Notes under the pieces: generated by a model
What the model was told of the DNA's origin: nothing
Databases searched by the model: none
The model's input: the letters and a program-made list of their open reading frames with translations, nothing else
Assembly (NCBI GenBank): GCA_016182975.1
Contig: JACPFJ010000012.1
Coordinates: forward strand, 1 to 64,000
DNA length: 64,000 bases
Source of the DNA: Deltaproteobacteria bacterium
GTDB lineage: Bacteria; Desulfobacterota; Desulfuromonadia; Geobacterales; Pseudopelobacteraceae
Direction of reading: 5' to 3'
Position numbers and translations under genes: made by a program
In this document: positions 36,601 through 43,736 of the stretch, piece after piece
Numbering within the stretch: the first letter of the stretch is position 1
Layout: each line of letters begins with the position of its first letter

Positions 36601-38368
36601 TGTGCTGGACACCACTCCGCCGAGCGTACCGGCCGGCCTGAAGGCAACGAGTGCGGGTGGCAACTGGATTTCCCTCGCCTGGGACCCCTCCACCGACAAC
36701 GCCGGCGGCACCGGGGTCACCGGCTACAAGATCTTCCGCGACAACGTTCTGATCGGCACATCCACGCAGCCGGCCTTCACCGATACCGCTAACATAGGTA
36801 TCGAGAAGAACGGCACAACGGTAACTTACGTCAAAAAAACCTATTCTTACACGGTAACGGCCTTTGACGTCGTCAAAAACGAGTCCGCGACAAGCGTGCC
36901 GCTTTCGGTCACCACAAGCGGTAACGGCTCTGTCAGCATTGGCGGCCAGTTGTCCCCGGGTATCATCGCGCTTCCCATCCCTGACACCACCACTCCCTCC
37001 GCGCCGGCCGGCCTCGTGGCCACCACCTTCGCCACCAGCGCCGATACGAGCACGGTAGTCCTCAGCTGGAATCCTTCAACGGACAACGTCGCCGTTGCAG
37101 GTTACGAGGTATATCGTGGAACCTCCAAAATCGCCACGGTGACTCAGCCCGGCTGTACAATAACCAACGTGGTGTCCGGTGTCACCTCCGGCTATTACGT
37201 CATCGCCTACGACGCCGCCGGCAACAGGTCGGCCGCAAGCAACCAGCTCTCCGTCACGCCCAACCAGGCCACGCTCGGGGTGACTGTCAGCGGCCAGCTC
37301 GGTTCAGGCGTGCTCGGCCTGCCCGGAATGGACATCAGCGCTCCGAGCGCTCCGACCGGCCTCATCGCCACCACCATGGCGACCAGCGCCACGACAAGTT
37401 CGGTGATCCTCACCTGGAGCGCCGCAACGGACAACAGCGGCGTCGCCGGTTACGAGGTATACCGCGGCAATACCCGGATCGCCCTGATTTCGCAGCCCGG
37501 CTACACCGACGTCAATGTTGCCACCAGCGGCACCTACAATTACTACGTCATCGCCTACGACGCGGCCGGCAACCGTTCCGTGGCCGGCAACCAACTCACG
37601 GTCAAACCGAACCAGGTCACCTTCGGGGTGACTCTAAGCGGCGCGCTCTCATCCGCCATACTCGGCCTGCCCGGCATGGACATCAGCGCGCCGACCGCTC
37701 CGGTCAATCTCAGTGCGGTCACCTTCGCGACCAGTGCAGACAAGAGCTCGGTCGTGCTCACCTGGAACGCCTCGACTGACAACACCGCGGTTGCCGGTTA
37801 CAAGGTCTACAGTGGAAACACGATAATCGCCACGGTAACGCAACCCGGCTACACCGACACAAACCGCACTTCCGGCGCTGCCTACACCTATTATGTCGTT
37901 GCCTTCGACGCCGTCGGCAACCCATCCGTGGCCAGCAACCAACTCTCCGTTACGCCCAATCAGGTCACACTCGGGGTGACGCTCAGCGGCCAGCTCGGCT
38001 CAGGCATTCTCGGGCTTCCCGCCATGGATATCAGCGCACCGACCGCGCCGGCAAATCTCAGCGCCACCGCCTCCGCCGTCAGCGCCGACAAGAGCTCGGT
38101 CAGGCTGACCTGGAGCGCCTCGACGGACAATACCGGGGTTGCCGGTTACGAGATATACCGTGGTATCACCAAGATCGCCACGGCGACACAGCGTGAATAC
38201 ACCGACAGCAACCTTTCTTCCGGCGCGGTCTACAACTATTTCGTCATTGCTTATGACGCGGCCGGCAACCGCTCAGTGGCCAGCACCCAGCTCTCCGTGA
38301 CGCTGAATCCGGCCATGCTAGGTGTTACGGTGGGCGGCCAGATCGCCGAAGCCATCCTTGGGCTGTAA
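33662..38368 (+). CDS. Large lipoprotein with 12 fibronectin type III repeats
   Basis: A 1568-residue lipoprotein (lipobox LAGC, Cys26). A carboxypeptidase-regulatory-like beta domain at about 40-115 (KAVAGPINNATVQVF, FDGSYTLNF) and a helical region to about 290 precede 12 FnIII repeats (from ~295), each ending like AYDAAGNRSAASN. From repeat 8 onward a linker resembling LGVTVSGQLGSGVLGLPGMD joins the repeats; repeats 9-12 recur every ~116 residues (348 bases). No enzymatic or heme motif is present, so I infer a surface adhesion or scaffold protein. The next genes encode the decaheme cytochrome and porin. No frameshift seen. Start ATG at 33662 with GGAGGAGTTC. Confidence 0.9.
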   Translation: MHFNWKRYSIGALLFAACLPLVLAGCGDYAGKGGAAGSVGQSVVISGKAVAGPINNATVQVFKLLPGGQKGDPIGEPVKTNFDGSYTLNFSNPGVPVVVVVSGSPESTYTDEYGNTVPFGANESIRTVVPDVTATADKPMTVQVTPVTELAAQLVQSNMGTTLSSDIKAAVQAANITIGKKIGVDNIVELQPAVVNDASSVKNSTPEQINYGLVLAGLAKLQQDAQVSQPGKPISEVISAVLDTPEKTATLAAAIVDFTRTSSTNATEIKDIPPALSQTIANAPTVQPPAIAVQQDTQAPAAPASLSASSDKIARVELSWSASTDNDKVDGYFVYRDGQNIGKASGTTFTDNRVEPGRGYKYQVKAVDAAGNVSAAGNEVSGATPLPPAAPAAAKPLTEPGALAAVAVSNNSVRFTWNASAEGVGGVAGYNVYRDGKVVATLAADSTTYTDSSLAGFTQYRYKIEAFDAAGNRKTSSDLAVTTKADPPTVFSDTTPPTAPSGLASTGVTYSRVALAWAASTDNVGVAGYKVYRNGQELATVQGTSYSDVTVLPRSSFSYHVIAYDAAGNLSSTSNSVSVPTPADPTRATVTLAAPTNLAVAGVTSGTVALTWSAPTGNVIAGYTIKRGADIIGTTQQPNFSDAAVQPNITYVYTVTAYDLAGSNAEASSPLSVITPAAPDLRDTTAPTAPTGLNAASLGSSQVSLSWTESTDSVGVTGYEIIRATIINGQPGADQVIAKVSAQTTAYGDSSVASGTTYQYKVRALDAAGNISEGSASNQIATAAATGDTVAPNGPTGLALAASPTATTVELTWGAATDNIEVVGYEVFRAGVKIATVTATAYADTTATPSNTYSYTVKSFDAAGNRSAASAALSATTPAPPASGDLIAPSAPSDLVATSLITASTVEVALTWSVSTDNTGGTGVAGYEIFRDNVRIATVATPGYTDRSVERFRTYSYTIKAVDGAGNISSASNAQTVVTGVLDTTPPSVPAGLKATSAGGNWISLAWDPSTDNAGGTGVTGYKIFRDNVLIGTSTQPAFTDTANIGIEKNGTTVTYVKKTYSYTVTAFDVVKNESATSVPLSVTTSGNGSVSIGGQLSPGIIALPIPDTTTPSAPAGLVATTFATSADTSTVVLSWNPSTDNVAVAGYEVYRGTSKIATVTQPGCTITNVVSGVTSGYYVIAYDAAGNRSAASNQLSVTPNQATLGVTVSGQLGSGVLGLPGMDISAPSAPTGLIATTMATSATTSSVILTWSAATDNSGVAGYEVYRGNTRIALISQPGYTDVNVATSGTYNYYVIAYDAAGNRSVAGNQLTVKPNQVTFGVTLSGALSSAILGLPGMDISAPTAPVNLSAVTFATSADKSSVVLTWNASTDNTAVAGYKVYSGNTIIATVTQPGYTDTNRTSGAAYTYYVVAFDAVGNPSVASNQLSVTPNQVTLGVTLSGQLGSGILGLPAMDISAPTAPANLSATASAVSADKSSVRLTWSASTDNTGVAGYEIYRGITKIATATQREYTDSNLSSGAVYNYFVIAYDAAGNRSVASTQLSVTLNPAMLGVTVGGQIAEAILGL

Positions 38369-38382
38369 ATGCATGAGAGTCA

Positions 38383-38398
38383 TGGCACACGATGTGCA
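38383..38398 (+). promoter_or_regulatory. Sigma-54-like promoter upstream of the decaheme cytochrome
   Basis: TGGCACACGATGTGCA, with GG and GC 10 bases apart and a good TGGCAC half. It lies about 195 bases before the cytochrome start and just after the FnIII gene stop. Confidence 0.6.
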
Positions 38399-38594
38399 AC
38401 ATGGTATGGAGCTTGGGTGAATGTACGTGAAATAACCGTATGAATTGCCCTGAAAAGAAGGGCTTATCAACAGTAAATTCAAAGCGGGAATAACAACTTA
38501 TCGAAAGGAGGCATCTCAGCTCAAGATCGGACATTACCTCGGTGATTTTACGAAAGCAGTATCAAACGCAGTACCAAACCAAAGGGAGGAAATT

Positions 38595-41500
38595 ATGACA
38601 GGCAGAAAATTATGGTATCTGGTAGCACTCGCAGCATTCGCCCTGCTGCCGCTCGCCGGCTGCAGCGGCGGGAGCGGAAGCCCCGTGAAGGTAGGGGAAA
38701 AGGGGACGGAGATCACGGTCAGCGGGACGGTTGAGGCGCCCAAATCGACCGCCAAGACGACCGCGCTCACCGCCATCGCGGCAAACACCGTGGAGGTCTA
38801 CGACGCCCAGGACGGCGCAAAACTCGGCGGCTCCGCGATCGACGCCAGCGGCAAGTTCAGCGGCCTCGCATTCACGTTGCCTACAACCAAGACCATCCTT
38901 GTGTTCAAGGCGACCGTGGCCCAGGGGACGTTCCTCAGCCTCGTGCCGATCGACCTGAGCAATCCGCCGGCCGCCGGCACCATCAGCGGCAGCAACCCGA
39001 TCAGCATCGTGATCAGCCAGGAGAGCACCGCCAAGGCCCAGTTGGTATCGCAACTGCTCGGCCTCACCGGCGACCTGGGTGACGCCGGCAAGACGCTCGC
39101 CTCCGTCGGCAAGGATTACGCTGCCGCCGCGCAACTGATCGTGGACAACGGCGGCCAGCAGCTGGCCTACATCGGTTCCGGCCTGGCCCTGACCGGCAAG
39201 TTCAGCAGCGCCGCGCTGCTTCCGGCTTTGAACGCAAGCGCGCTGACCGCCGACGACCTGAACAACATTGAAGTAGTCGGTTCCGTTACCAGCGTAGCCA
39301 TTCCCGGCAATAAGCCGATCGTCAGCTTCCAGGTGATCAACAAGGCAACCGGCAAGGGGATCAGCGGACTCAAGACCTTCGCCTTTGCGCTGGTACAGCT
39401 CAAGCCCGGCCAAAGCGGCAGTGCCGATCAGTGGCAGAGCTACATGGTAGCCAGTGCTACCTCGCGTCCTTCCACCGAATCCTCCACCACCTTTAACACG
39501 ACCACCCGCCTTAATGCGCCCACTGCCGGAACGAGCCTGATCGACAATGGCGACGGCAGCTATACCTATGTGTTCGCCAAGGATGTCAAGACAGCACAGA
39601 CCTACATGCCCGCTTACGACGCAAGCCTGACCCATCGCCTGGCCATTCAGGTCAGGACGGCGGATACGGCTGTCAAGGACTCCAGCGGTGCGGTGGTCAA
39701 CGCGGTAACAAATAGTGGTGTGACCTACGGCAGCAACTTCACCAATGCCGCCAACCTCATTTTTGACTTCGTGCCCGCTTCCGGGGCTCCCGTTACCGGT
39801 ATGCTCCAGCGTGAAATCGTCACAGCCGCAGCATGTAACGAGTGTCATACCAAAATCGGCGTTTCCACTCCGCATGGCGGTCGTGTAGACACCCGTTTCT
39901 GCGTGGTTTGTCATACCAGCCAACGCGCGAACGGCCGTACCGCTTCGGCCTCCAGCGCCGGCGTCTTCACCGGCAGCACCTACGTTGCCGATAGTGAAGT
40001 GTCGGGCGAGTTCGTCACCATGATCCACAAGATCCACATGGGGAGCAGGCTGACCAAGACCGGTTACGACTACGCCGGCGTCAAGTTCAACGAGATCGTC
40101 TATCCCAAGGAAGTTACCAACTGCCGCCAGTGCCACAAGGCCGGAGCAGGCGCCCAGGGCGACAACTGGCAGGCCAAGCCGAGCCGCAAGGCCTGCGGTT
40201 CCTGCCACGACAACATCGACTACGCCACCGGCGCCAACCTGAAGTCGGGCGGGACCGCCCACGTTGCACAAGCTGATGATTCCTCGTGCAACAGCTGCCA
40301 TGCCGTGACCAGCACGACCGGCAAGATGTCCCCCGAGAATGCGCACCTGTCGGTCAACGCCACAACCAATAATCCGAAGGTCGCGACTGGCCTGACCAAC
40401 TTCACCTACGAAATCGCTGATGTCACCGTCGACGCCAGCAACCAGGCGGTCATCAAGTTCAGGATACTGGCATCCACTGACGGCTCCACCCCGGCCCCGG
40501 TCACCTTTATCGGCGTCGGCACCACCGCCAGCCCGCTGCTGACCGGCTTCACCGGCGGTCCCGGCTTCATCCTGGCCTACAACCTGTCGTCCGCAAACCA
40601 GCCCTTCACCACCTCGTCGGACTTCAACAACCTCGGCGTGAAGGCAGCCCAGCCGATCAGCGTCAATATCGCCAACCTGGCTGACGGCACCAAGGGCACC
40701 CTGAGCACTCCCGATGCAAGCGGCTATTACACCGCCACCATCACCGCCGCCGCATCCAACTTCCCGCTTGGCGCCAAGATGCGCGCCGTAGGCCTCCAGT
40801 CGTACTTCACTCAAGCCGCCGGTACAAACGGCATTGCCGCCGCCACCGCGCGTCATGCGATATCGGTCGTCAAGGCGGTCACCGGCGACGCGACCCGTCG
40901 TTCGCTGATCGACCCGGCCAAATGCGGCAGTTGCCACGAGTGGTTCGAAGGCCACGGCGGTAGCCGCGTCATCGGCAAGGAGACAGTTGGCACCCCCATC
41001 TGCGTCCTGTGCCATGTGCCGAACCTGAGCTCCAGCGGTAAAGGTGTGAACGTTGCCAATATCACCAAAACTCCAAGTGCAATGTCGGCTACCGAGCAGG
41101 CCCTGCTGACGGCAGACGGCTTCACCCTGCTCGACCCGACCACCTATCCTGAAGAAACCAACAACTTCAAGGATATGATTCACGGCATCCACGCCGGCAG
41201 CAGCCGCACCAACCCTCTGAAATTCGTCCGCGACAGAAGCACTGTCGTTATGTACTTCAGCGCGGCAACGTTCAAGTTCCCGGGCATCCTGAAGAACTGC
41301 CAGATGTGCCATGTTGCACCTGTTGCTCCAACTTCTTCAAACCCTGGAAACCCGAGCTACACCGGCATCCCGGCCGACGCGCAGGTGACCACCGACATGA
41401 CTACCAACGGCACGGCGCTTGATCTGACCAACAACGTCTCAGTTGTTTCAGCATCCCGCACCAGCCTGCCCAACGCCACCGACTTGGTAACCACGCCGTT

Positions 41501-41669
41501 TACCGCTTCCTGCGTGAGCTGCCATGACGCACCGGCAGCCAAGGCGCATATGAAGCAGAACGGTGGCCAGATCAGGGTGCTGCGCAGTGCAGCCGACCCG
41601 GGCAACGAGGCCTGCGTGACCTGCCACGGCAGCACCGGCCCCGTGTCTATTAACGCTGTTCACCGCTAG
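38595..41669 (+). CDS. Decaheme c-type cytochrome lipoprotein, OmcA/MtrC family
   Basis: A 1024-residue outer-membrane lipoprotein cytochrome (lipobox LAGC, Cys23). Exactly ten CXXCH sites, near residues 414, 436, 510, 534, 565, 777, 803, 902, 973 and 1007, in two groups of five with a ~200-residue beta region between them. That matches MtrC/OmcA (beta, pentaheme, beta, pentaheme). The N-terminal ~400 residues are longer than in Shewanella proteins (about 670-735 aa) and include an added domain with GTVEAPKSTAKTTAL and Gly/Ala-rich segments. Family members face the cell exterior and pass electrons to minerals or electrodes. A 41722 terminator follows. Start ATG at 38595 with GGGAGGAAATT. Confidence 0.95.
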   Translation: MTGRKLWYLVALAAFALLPLAGCSGGSGSPVKVGEKGTEITVSGTVEAPKSTAKTTALTAIAANTVEVYDAQDGAKLGGSAIDASGKFSGLAFTLPTTKTILVFKATVAQGTFLSLVPIDLSNPPAAGTISGSNPISIVISQESTAKAQLVSQLLGLTGDLGDAGKTLASVGKDYAAAAQLIVDNGGQQLAYIGSGLALTGKFSSAALLPALNASALTADDLNNIEVVGSVTSVAIPGNKPIVSFQVINKATGKGISGLKTFAFALVQLKPGQSGSADQWQSYMVASATSRPSTESSTTFNTTTRLNAPTAGTSLIDNGDGSYTYVFAKDVKTAQTYMPAYDASLTHRLAIQVRTADTAVKDSSGAVVNAVTNSGVTYGSNFTNAANLIFDFVPASGAPVTGMLQREIVTAAACNECHTKIGVSTPHGGRVDTRFCVVCHTSQRANGRTASASSAGVFTGSTYVADSEVSGEFVTMIHKIHMGSRLTKTGYDYAGVKFNEIVYPKEVTNCRQCHKAGAGAQGDNWQAKPSRKACGSCHDNIDYATGANLKSGGTAHVAQADDSSCNSCHAVTSTTGKMSPENAHLSVNATTNNPKVATGLTNFTYEIADVTVDASNQAVIKFRILASTDGSTPAPVTFIGVGTTASPLLTGFTGGPGFILAYNLSSANQPFTTSSDFNNLGVKAAQPISVNIANLADGTKGTLSTPDASGYYTATITAAASNFPLGAKMRAVGLQSYFTQAAGTNGIAAATARHAISVVKAVTGDATRRSLIDPAKCGSCHEWFEGHGGSRVIGKETVGTPICVLCHVPNLSSSGKGVNVANITKTPSAMSATEQALLTADGFTLLDPTTYPEETNNFKDMIHGIHAGSSRTNPLKFVRDRSTVVMYFSAATFKFPGILKNCQMCHVAPVAPTSSNPGNPSYTGIPADAQVTTDMTTNGTALDLTNNVSVVSASRTSLPNATDLVTTPFTASCVSCHDAPAAKAHMKQNGGQIRVLRSAADPGNEACVTCHGSTGPVSINAVHR

Positions 41670-41721
41670 CAGGAGACGAGGCATAAGCAGGTGCTGAGCC
41701 TGCTTACCCTCGTCAGTACAA

Positions 41722-41755
41722 AACCGGGGCACGGCATGCCGTGCCCCGGTCTTTA
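41722..41755 (+). terminator. Terminator after the decaheme cytochrome gene
   Basis: A 14-bp self-complementary stem, ACCGGGGCACGGCA/TGCCGTGCCCCGGT, followed by CTTTAAAA. The stem is very strong, but the T-tract is short. Confidence 0.8.
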
Positions 41756-41787
41756 AAAGGCAGTCAATGCAGCAACTGTTTTGGATT

Positions 41788-41875
41788 GTAGGGGCGAAGC
41801 AAGGCTTTCTTGCTTCGCCTGATTTTAGCAGATGAGTCAGGATGAAGCGGATAAGGCGTTTGCAGCGCCCCTACA
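41788..41875. repeat. GTAGGGGC inverted-repeat element, copy 3
   Basis: Starts TGTAGGGGCGAAGCAAGGC and ends GCAGCGCCCCTACA; contains an internal GCGAAGCAAG...CTTGCTTCGC hairpin. Same ends as copies at 7824 and 10930. Confidence 0.75.
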
Positions 41876-41990
41876 GTCAAAAACCTCATGACGGCAGCTT
41901 TCATGTCTTTAGTAAGTCGCCCCATTTTCATTTGAAAATATCTTGTTATTATGTATGGTGGTTTTCTCACTTCAGCACAGGAGAGGTCCA

Positions 41991-43331
41991 ATGAAAAAAA
42001 ACCTGTACCGCCTGCTCTCAGCCGTTTTTCTCATGGCCCTGCCGGCAGCCGCCCTGGCCGACACCTCGGTCGATTCGGCCACCATCTTCCGCTTCTCCCA
42101 GGACAGCCGCCCCGGCTTCCAGAAGAAGGACTTCACGCCGGCTACCCAGTTCCTGGGGGCGGATTTCGAGAAGCTGGGGGACGGCAACCTCTCGCTGCAC
42201 CTCTACGGATGGGGGCGCTACGACCTGGCGGACAAGAGCTACAACAACGACCGGGCGGACGGCGCCCTGACCTACGCCTACGCCCAGTACCGCACGGACC
42301 AGGCCAACGGGCTGATACGCTTCGGCCGCTTCTTCATCAACGAGGGGATCGTCAATGAGCATGTCGACGGCCTGAACGTCCGCAGCGACCTGCCGCTGGG
42401 ATTCGGGATCTCGGCCTTCGGCGGCGCCACGGTCCACACGGTGCACATGCCGGGCGAGATCACCGACGGAAAGGGTGACGGCCTCGTCGGCGGGCGCCTG
42501 CACTACCGTTACAAGGGGATGCTGGAGCTGGGGGTCTCGGGGGTCTACGAGAGCGACGCGCCGGCGCTCAACCAGGCCAGCAACCAGCAGCTGGCGGCCA
42601 GCGGCCGGTTCGGCAGCCACCGGCTCCTCGGCGGCGACGTCTGGCTGAACCCGCACCGCATGGTGGAGATCATGGGACACTCCAGCTACAACGCCGAGAC
42701 CGAGGGGGTCGCCGAGCACAGCTACCTGCTGAACGTCAAGCCGCTCAAGGACCTGGTGCTGACAGGCGAGTTCAACGAGTATCGCGACCGTGACCTCTTC
42801 TTCAGCTCGATCTTCTTCGCCGGGCTGCTCGACAATCTGAACGACAGGTCGCGCACGATGGGGGGCCGCGCCTCCTACGAGCTGAACCGGATGGTGGAGA
42901 TCTCGGGCGACTTCAAGCACTTTACCCGCGAGATCGGCAAGGCCGACCGCTTCGGCGGCGACATCCGCTTCGCGCTGCTGGACAAGGCGCTACGCACCGG
43001 GGTCGGTTATCACTATCTCCGCGCCAGCCGGAACTTTGCCGTGGCGCCGTCGGCATCCGGCTCTTTCCACGAGGCGCGCGCCTATGCCATGCACGACACC
43101 AAGAGCTATTTCGCCGCCGTGGACGCCATCGGCTACTTCTTCAAGGAGAACATCAACAATAAGTCGAGCGCCTGGGAGGTGACCGGCTCTCTCGGATGTC
43201 GTCTGACCCCTGCCCTGGCCCTGTCCGGTGACGTCAGCTACGGAAAGAACCCGCAGTTCGTCGATGACATGAAAGGGTTGATCCGCCTTACCTACAACAT
43301 GAATTACACCGGAAAAGGAGGCACGAAATGA
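41991..43331 (+). CDS. Outer-membrane beta-barrel porin of a cytochrome conduit
   Basis: A 446-residue protein with a signal peptide (LSAVFLMALPAAALA), then a beta-rich barrel: FLGADFEKLGDGNLSLHLYGWGRYDLADKS, YAYAQYRTDQANGLIRFGRFFINEGIVNEHVDG, with alternating hydrophobic/polar strands to the end (LIRLTYNMNYT). This type occurs with multiheme cytochromes in Geobacter extracellular electron conduits, where it holds a cytochrome across the outer membrane. No heme motif. Start ATG at 41991 with GGAGAGGTCCA. The stop overlaps the start of the small heme lipoprotein (ATGA), so the genes are translated together. Confidence 0.88.
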   Translation: MKKNLYRLLSAVFLMALPAAALADTSVDSATIFRFSQDSRPGFQKKDFTPATQFLGADFEKLGDGNLSLHLYGWGRYDLADKSYNNDRADGALTYAYAQYRTDQANGLIRFGRFFINEGIVNEHVDGLNVRSDLPLGFGISAFGGATVHTVHMPGEITDGKGDGLVGGRLHYRYKGMLELGVSGVYESDAPALNQASNQQLAASGRFGSHRLLGGDVWLNPHRMVEIMGHSSYNAETEGVAEHSYLLNVKPLKDLVLTGEFNEYRDRDLFFSSIFFAGLLDNLNDRSRTMGGRASYELNRMVEISGDFKHFTREIGKADRFGGDIRFALLDKALRTGVGYHYLRASRNFAVAPSASGSFHEARAYAMHDTKSYFAAVDAIGYFFKENINNKSSAWEVTGSLGCRLTPALALSGDVSYGKNPQFVDDMKGLIRLTYNMNYTGKGGTK

Positions 43332-43727
43332 AACGCTTCAACCTGATCTTCCCCATCCTGGCGATGACCGGGCTGATCGTCCTGCTCGCGGCCTGCGCCC
43401 AGATGAAGACCATGCCGGGACTGCCGGCCTGGCATCCCGAGGAGCTTGCCGCCGGACCGGTGAACTGCGCGGAATGCCATGAGGACCAGCAGAAGGGGAC
43501 CATGAAACCCTTCCGTCTGCCACAAGAGCTCGTTCTGCAACGACTGTCACACCAACAAGGTCGAGATGAAGCCCTCGACGAAATACGGCTATCGCCCAGA
43601 CCGGGAGATGCAGCACCGTGGCGATTTCATGACATTGCACAAGATAGAGGGCAAGCTTGATCCGGCCAGTTGCCAGCGCTGCCACGGCAGGGCCAACAAC
43701 GCACGCTGCATTGCCTGCCACCGATAG
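43328..43727 (+). pseudogene. Small multiheme lipoprotein cytochrome with internal deletion and frameshift
   Basis: Starts MKRFNLIFPILAM with lipobox LLAAC (Cys23) and a first heme site CAECH followed by EDQQKGTMKPF. The frame then runs out with no further heme sites, ending at 43660. Another frame, from about 43514 to 43727, continues with CNDCH, CQRCH and CIACH and a natural stop, preceded by VCHKSSF whose first heme cysteine is missing. So I infer a lost segment, not a single-base slip, between MKPF and VCHK: four intact heme sites plus one broken. It follows the porin by a 4-base overlap. Either a decayed gene or a sequencing/assembly collapse. Confidence 0.85.
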
Positions 43728-43736
43728 GAGAGGGAT

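Larger units (their letters stand above)
41670..41990. other. Non-coding region between decaheme and porin genes
   Basis: Holds a hairpin (AAGCAGG...CCTGCTT, 41683-41706), the strong terminator at 41722, a GTAGGGGC element at 41788, and an AT-rich tract before the porin. No gene is apparent. The terminator makes it likely that the porin operon has its own promoter, but I see no convincing -35/-10 pair. Confidence 0.5.

Noticed and set aside
34560-38340. CRISPR-like or tandem DNA repeat in the FnIII gene
   Set aside because: The repetition is of protein modules of ~90-116 residues inside one frame, with no short spacers.
38610-41312. Minus-strand 900-codon open frame opposite the decaheme cytochrome
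   Set aside because: It is antisense to a clear ten-heme cytochrome and has no domain; high GC keeps stop codons rare in the opposite frame.
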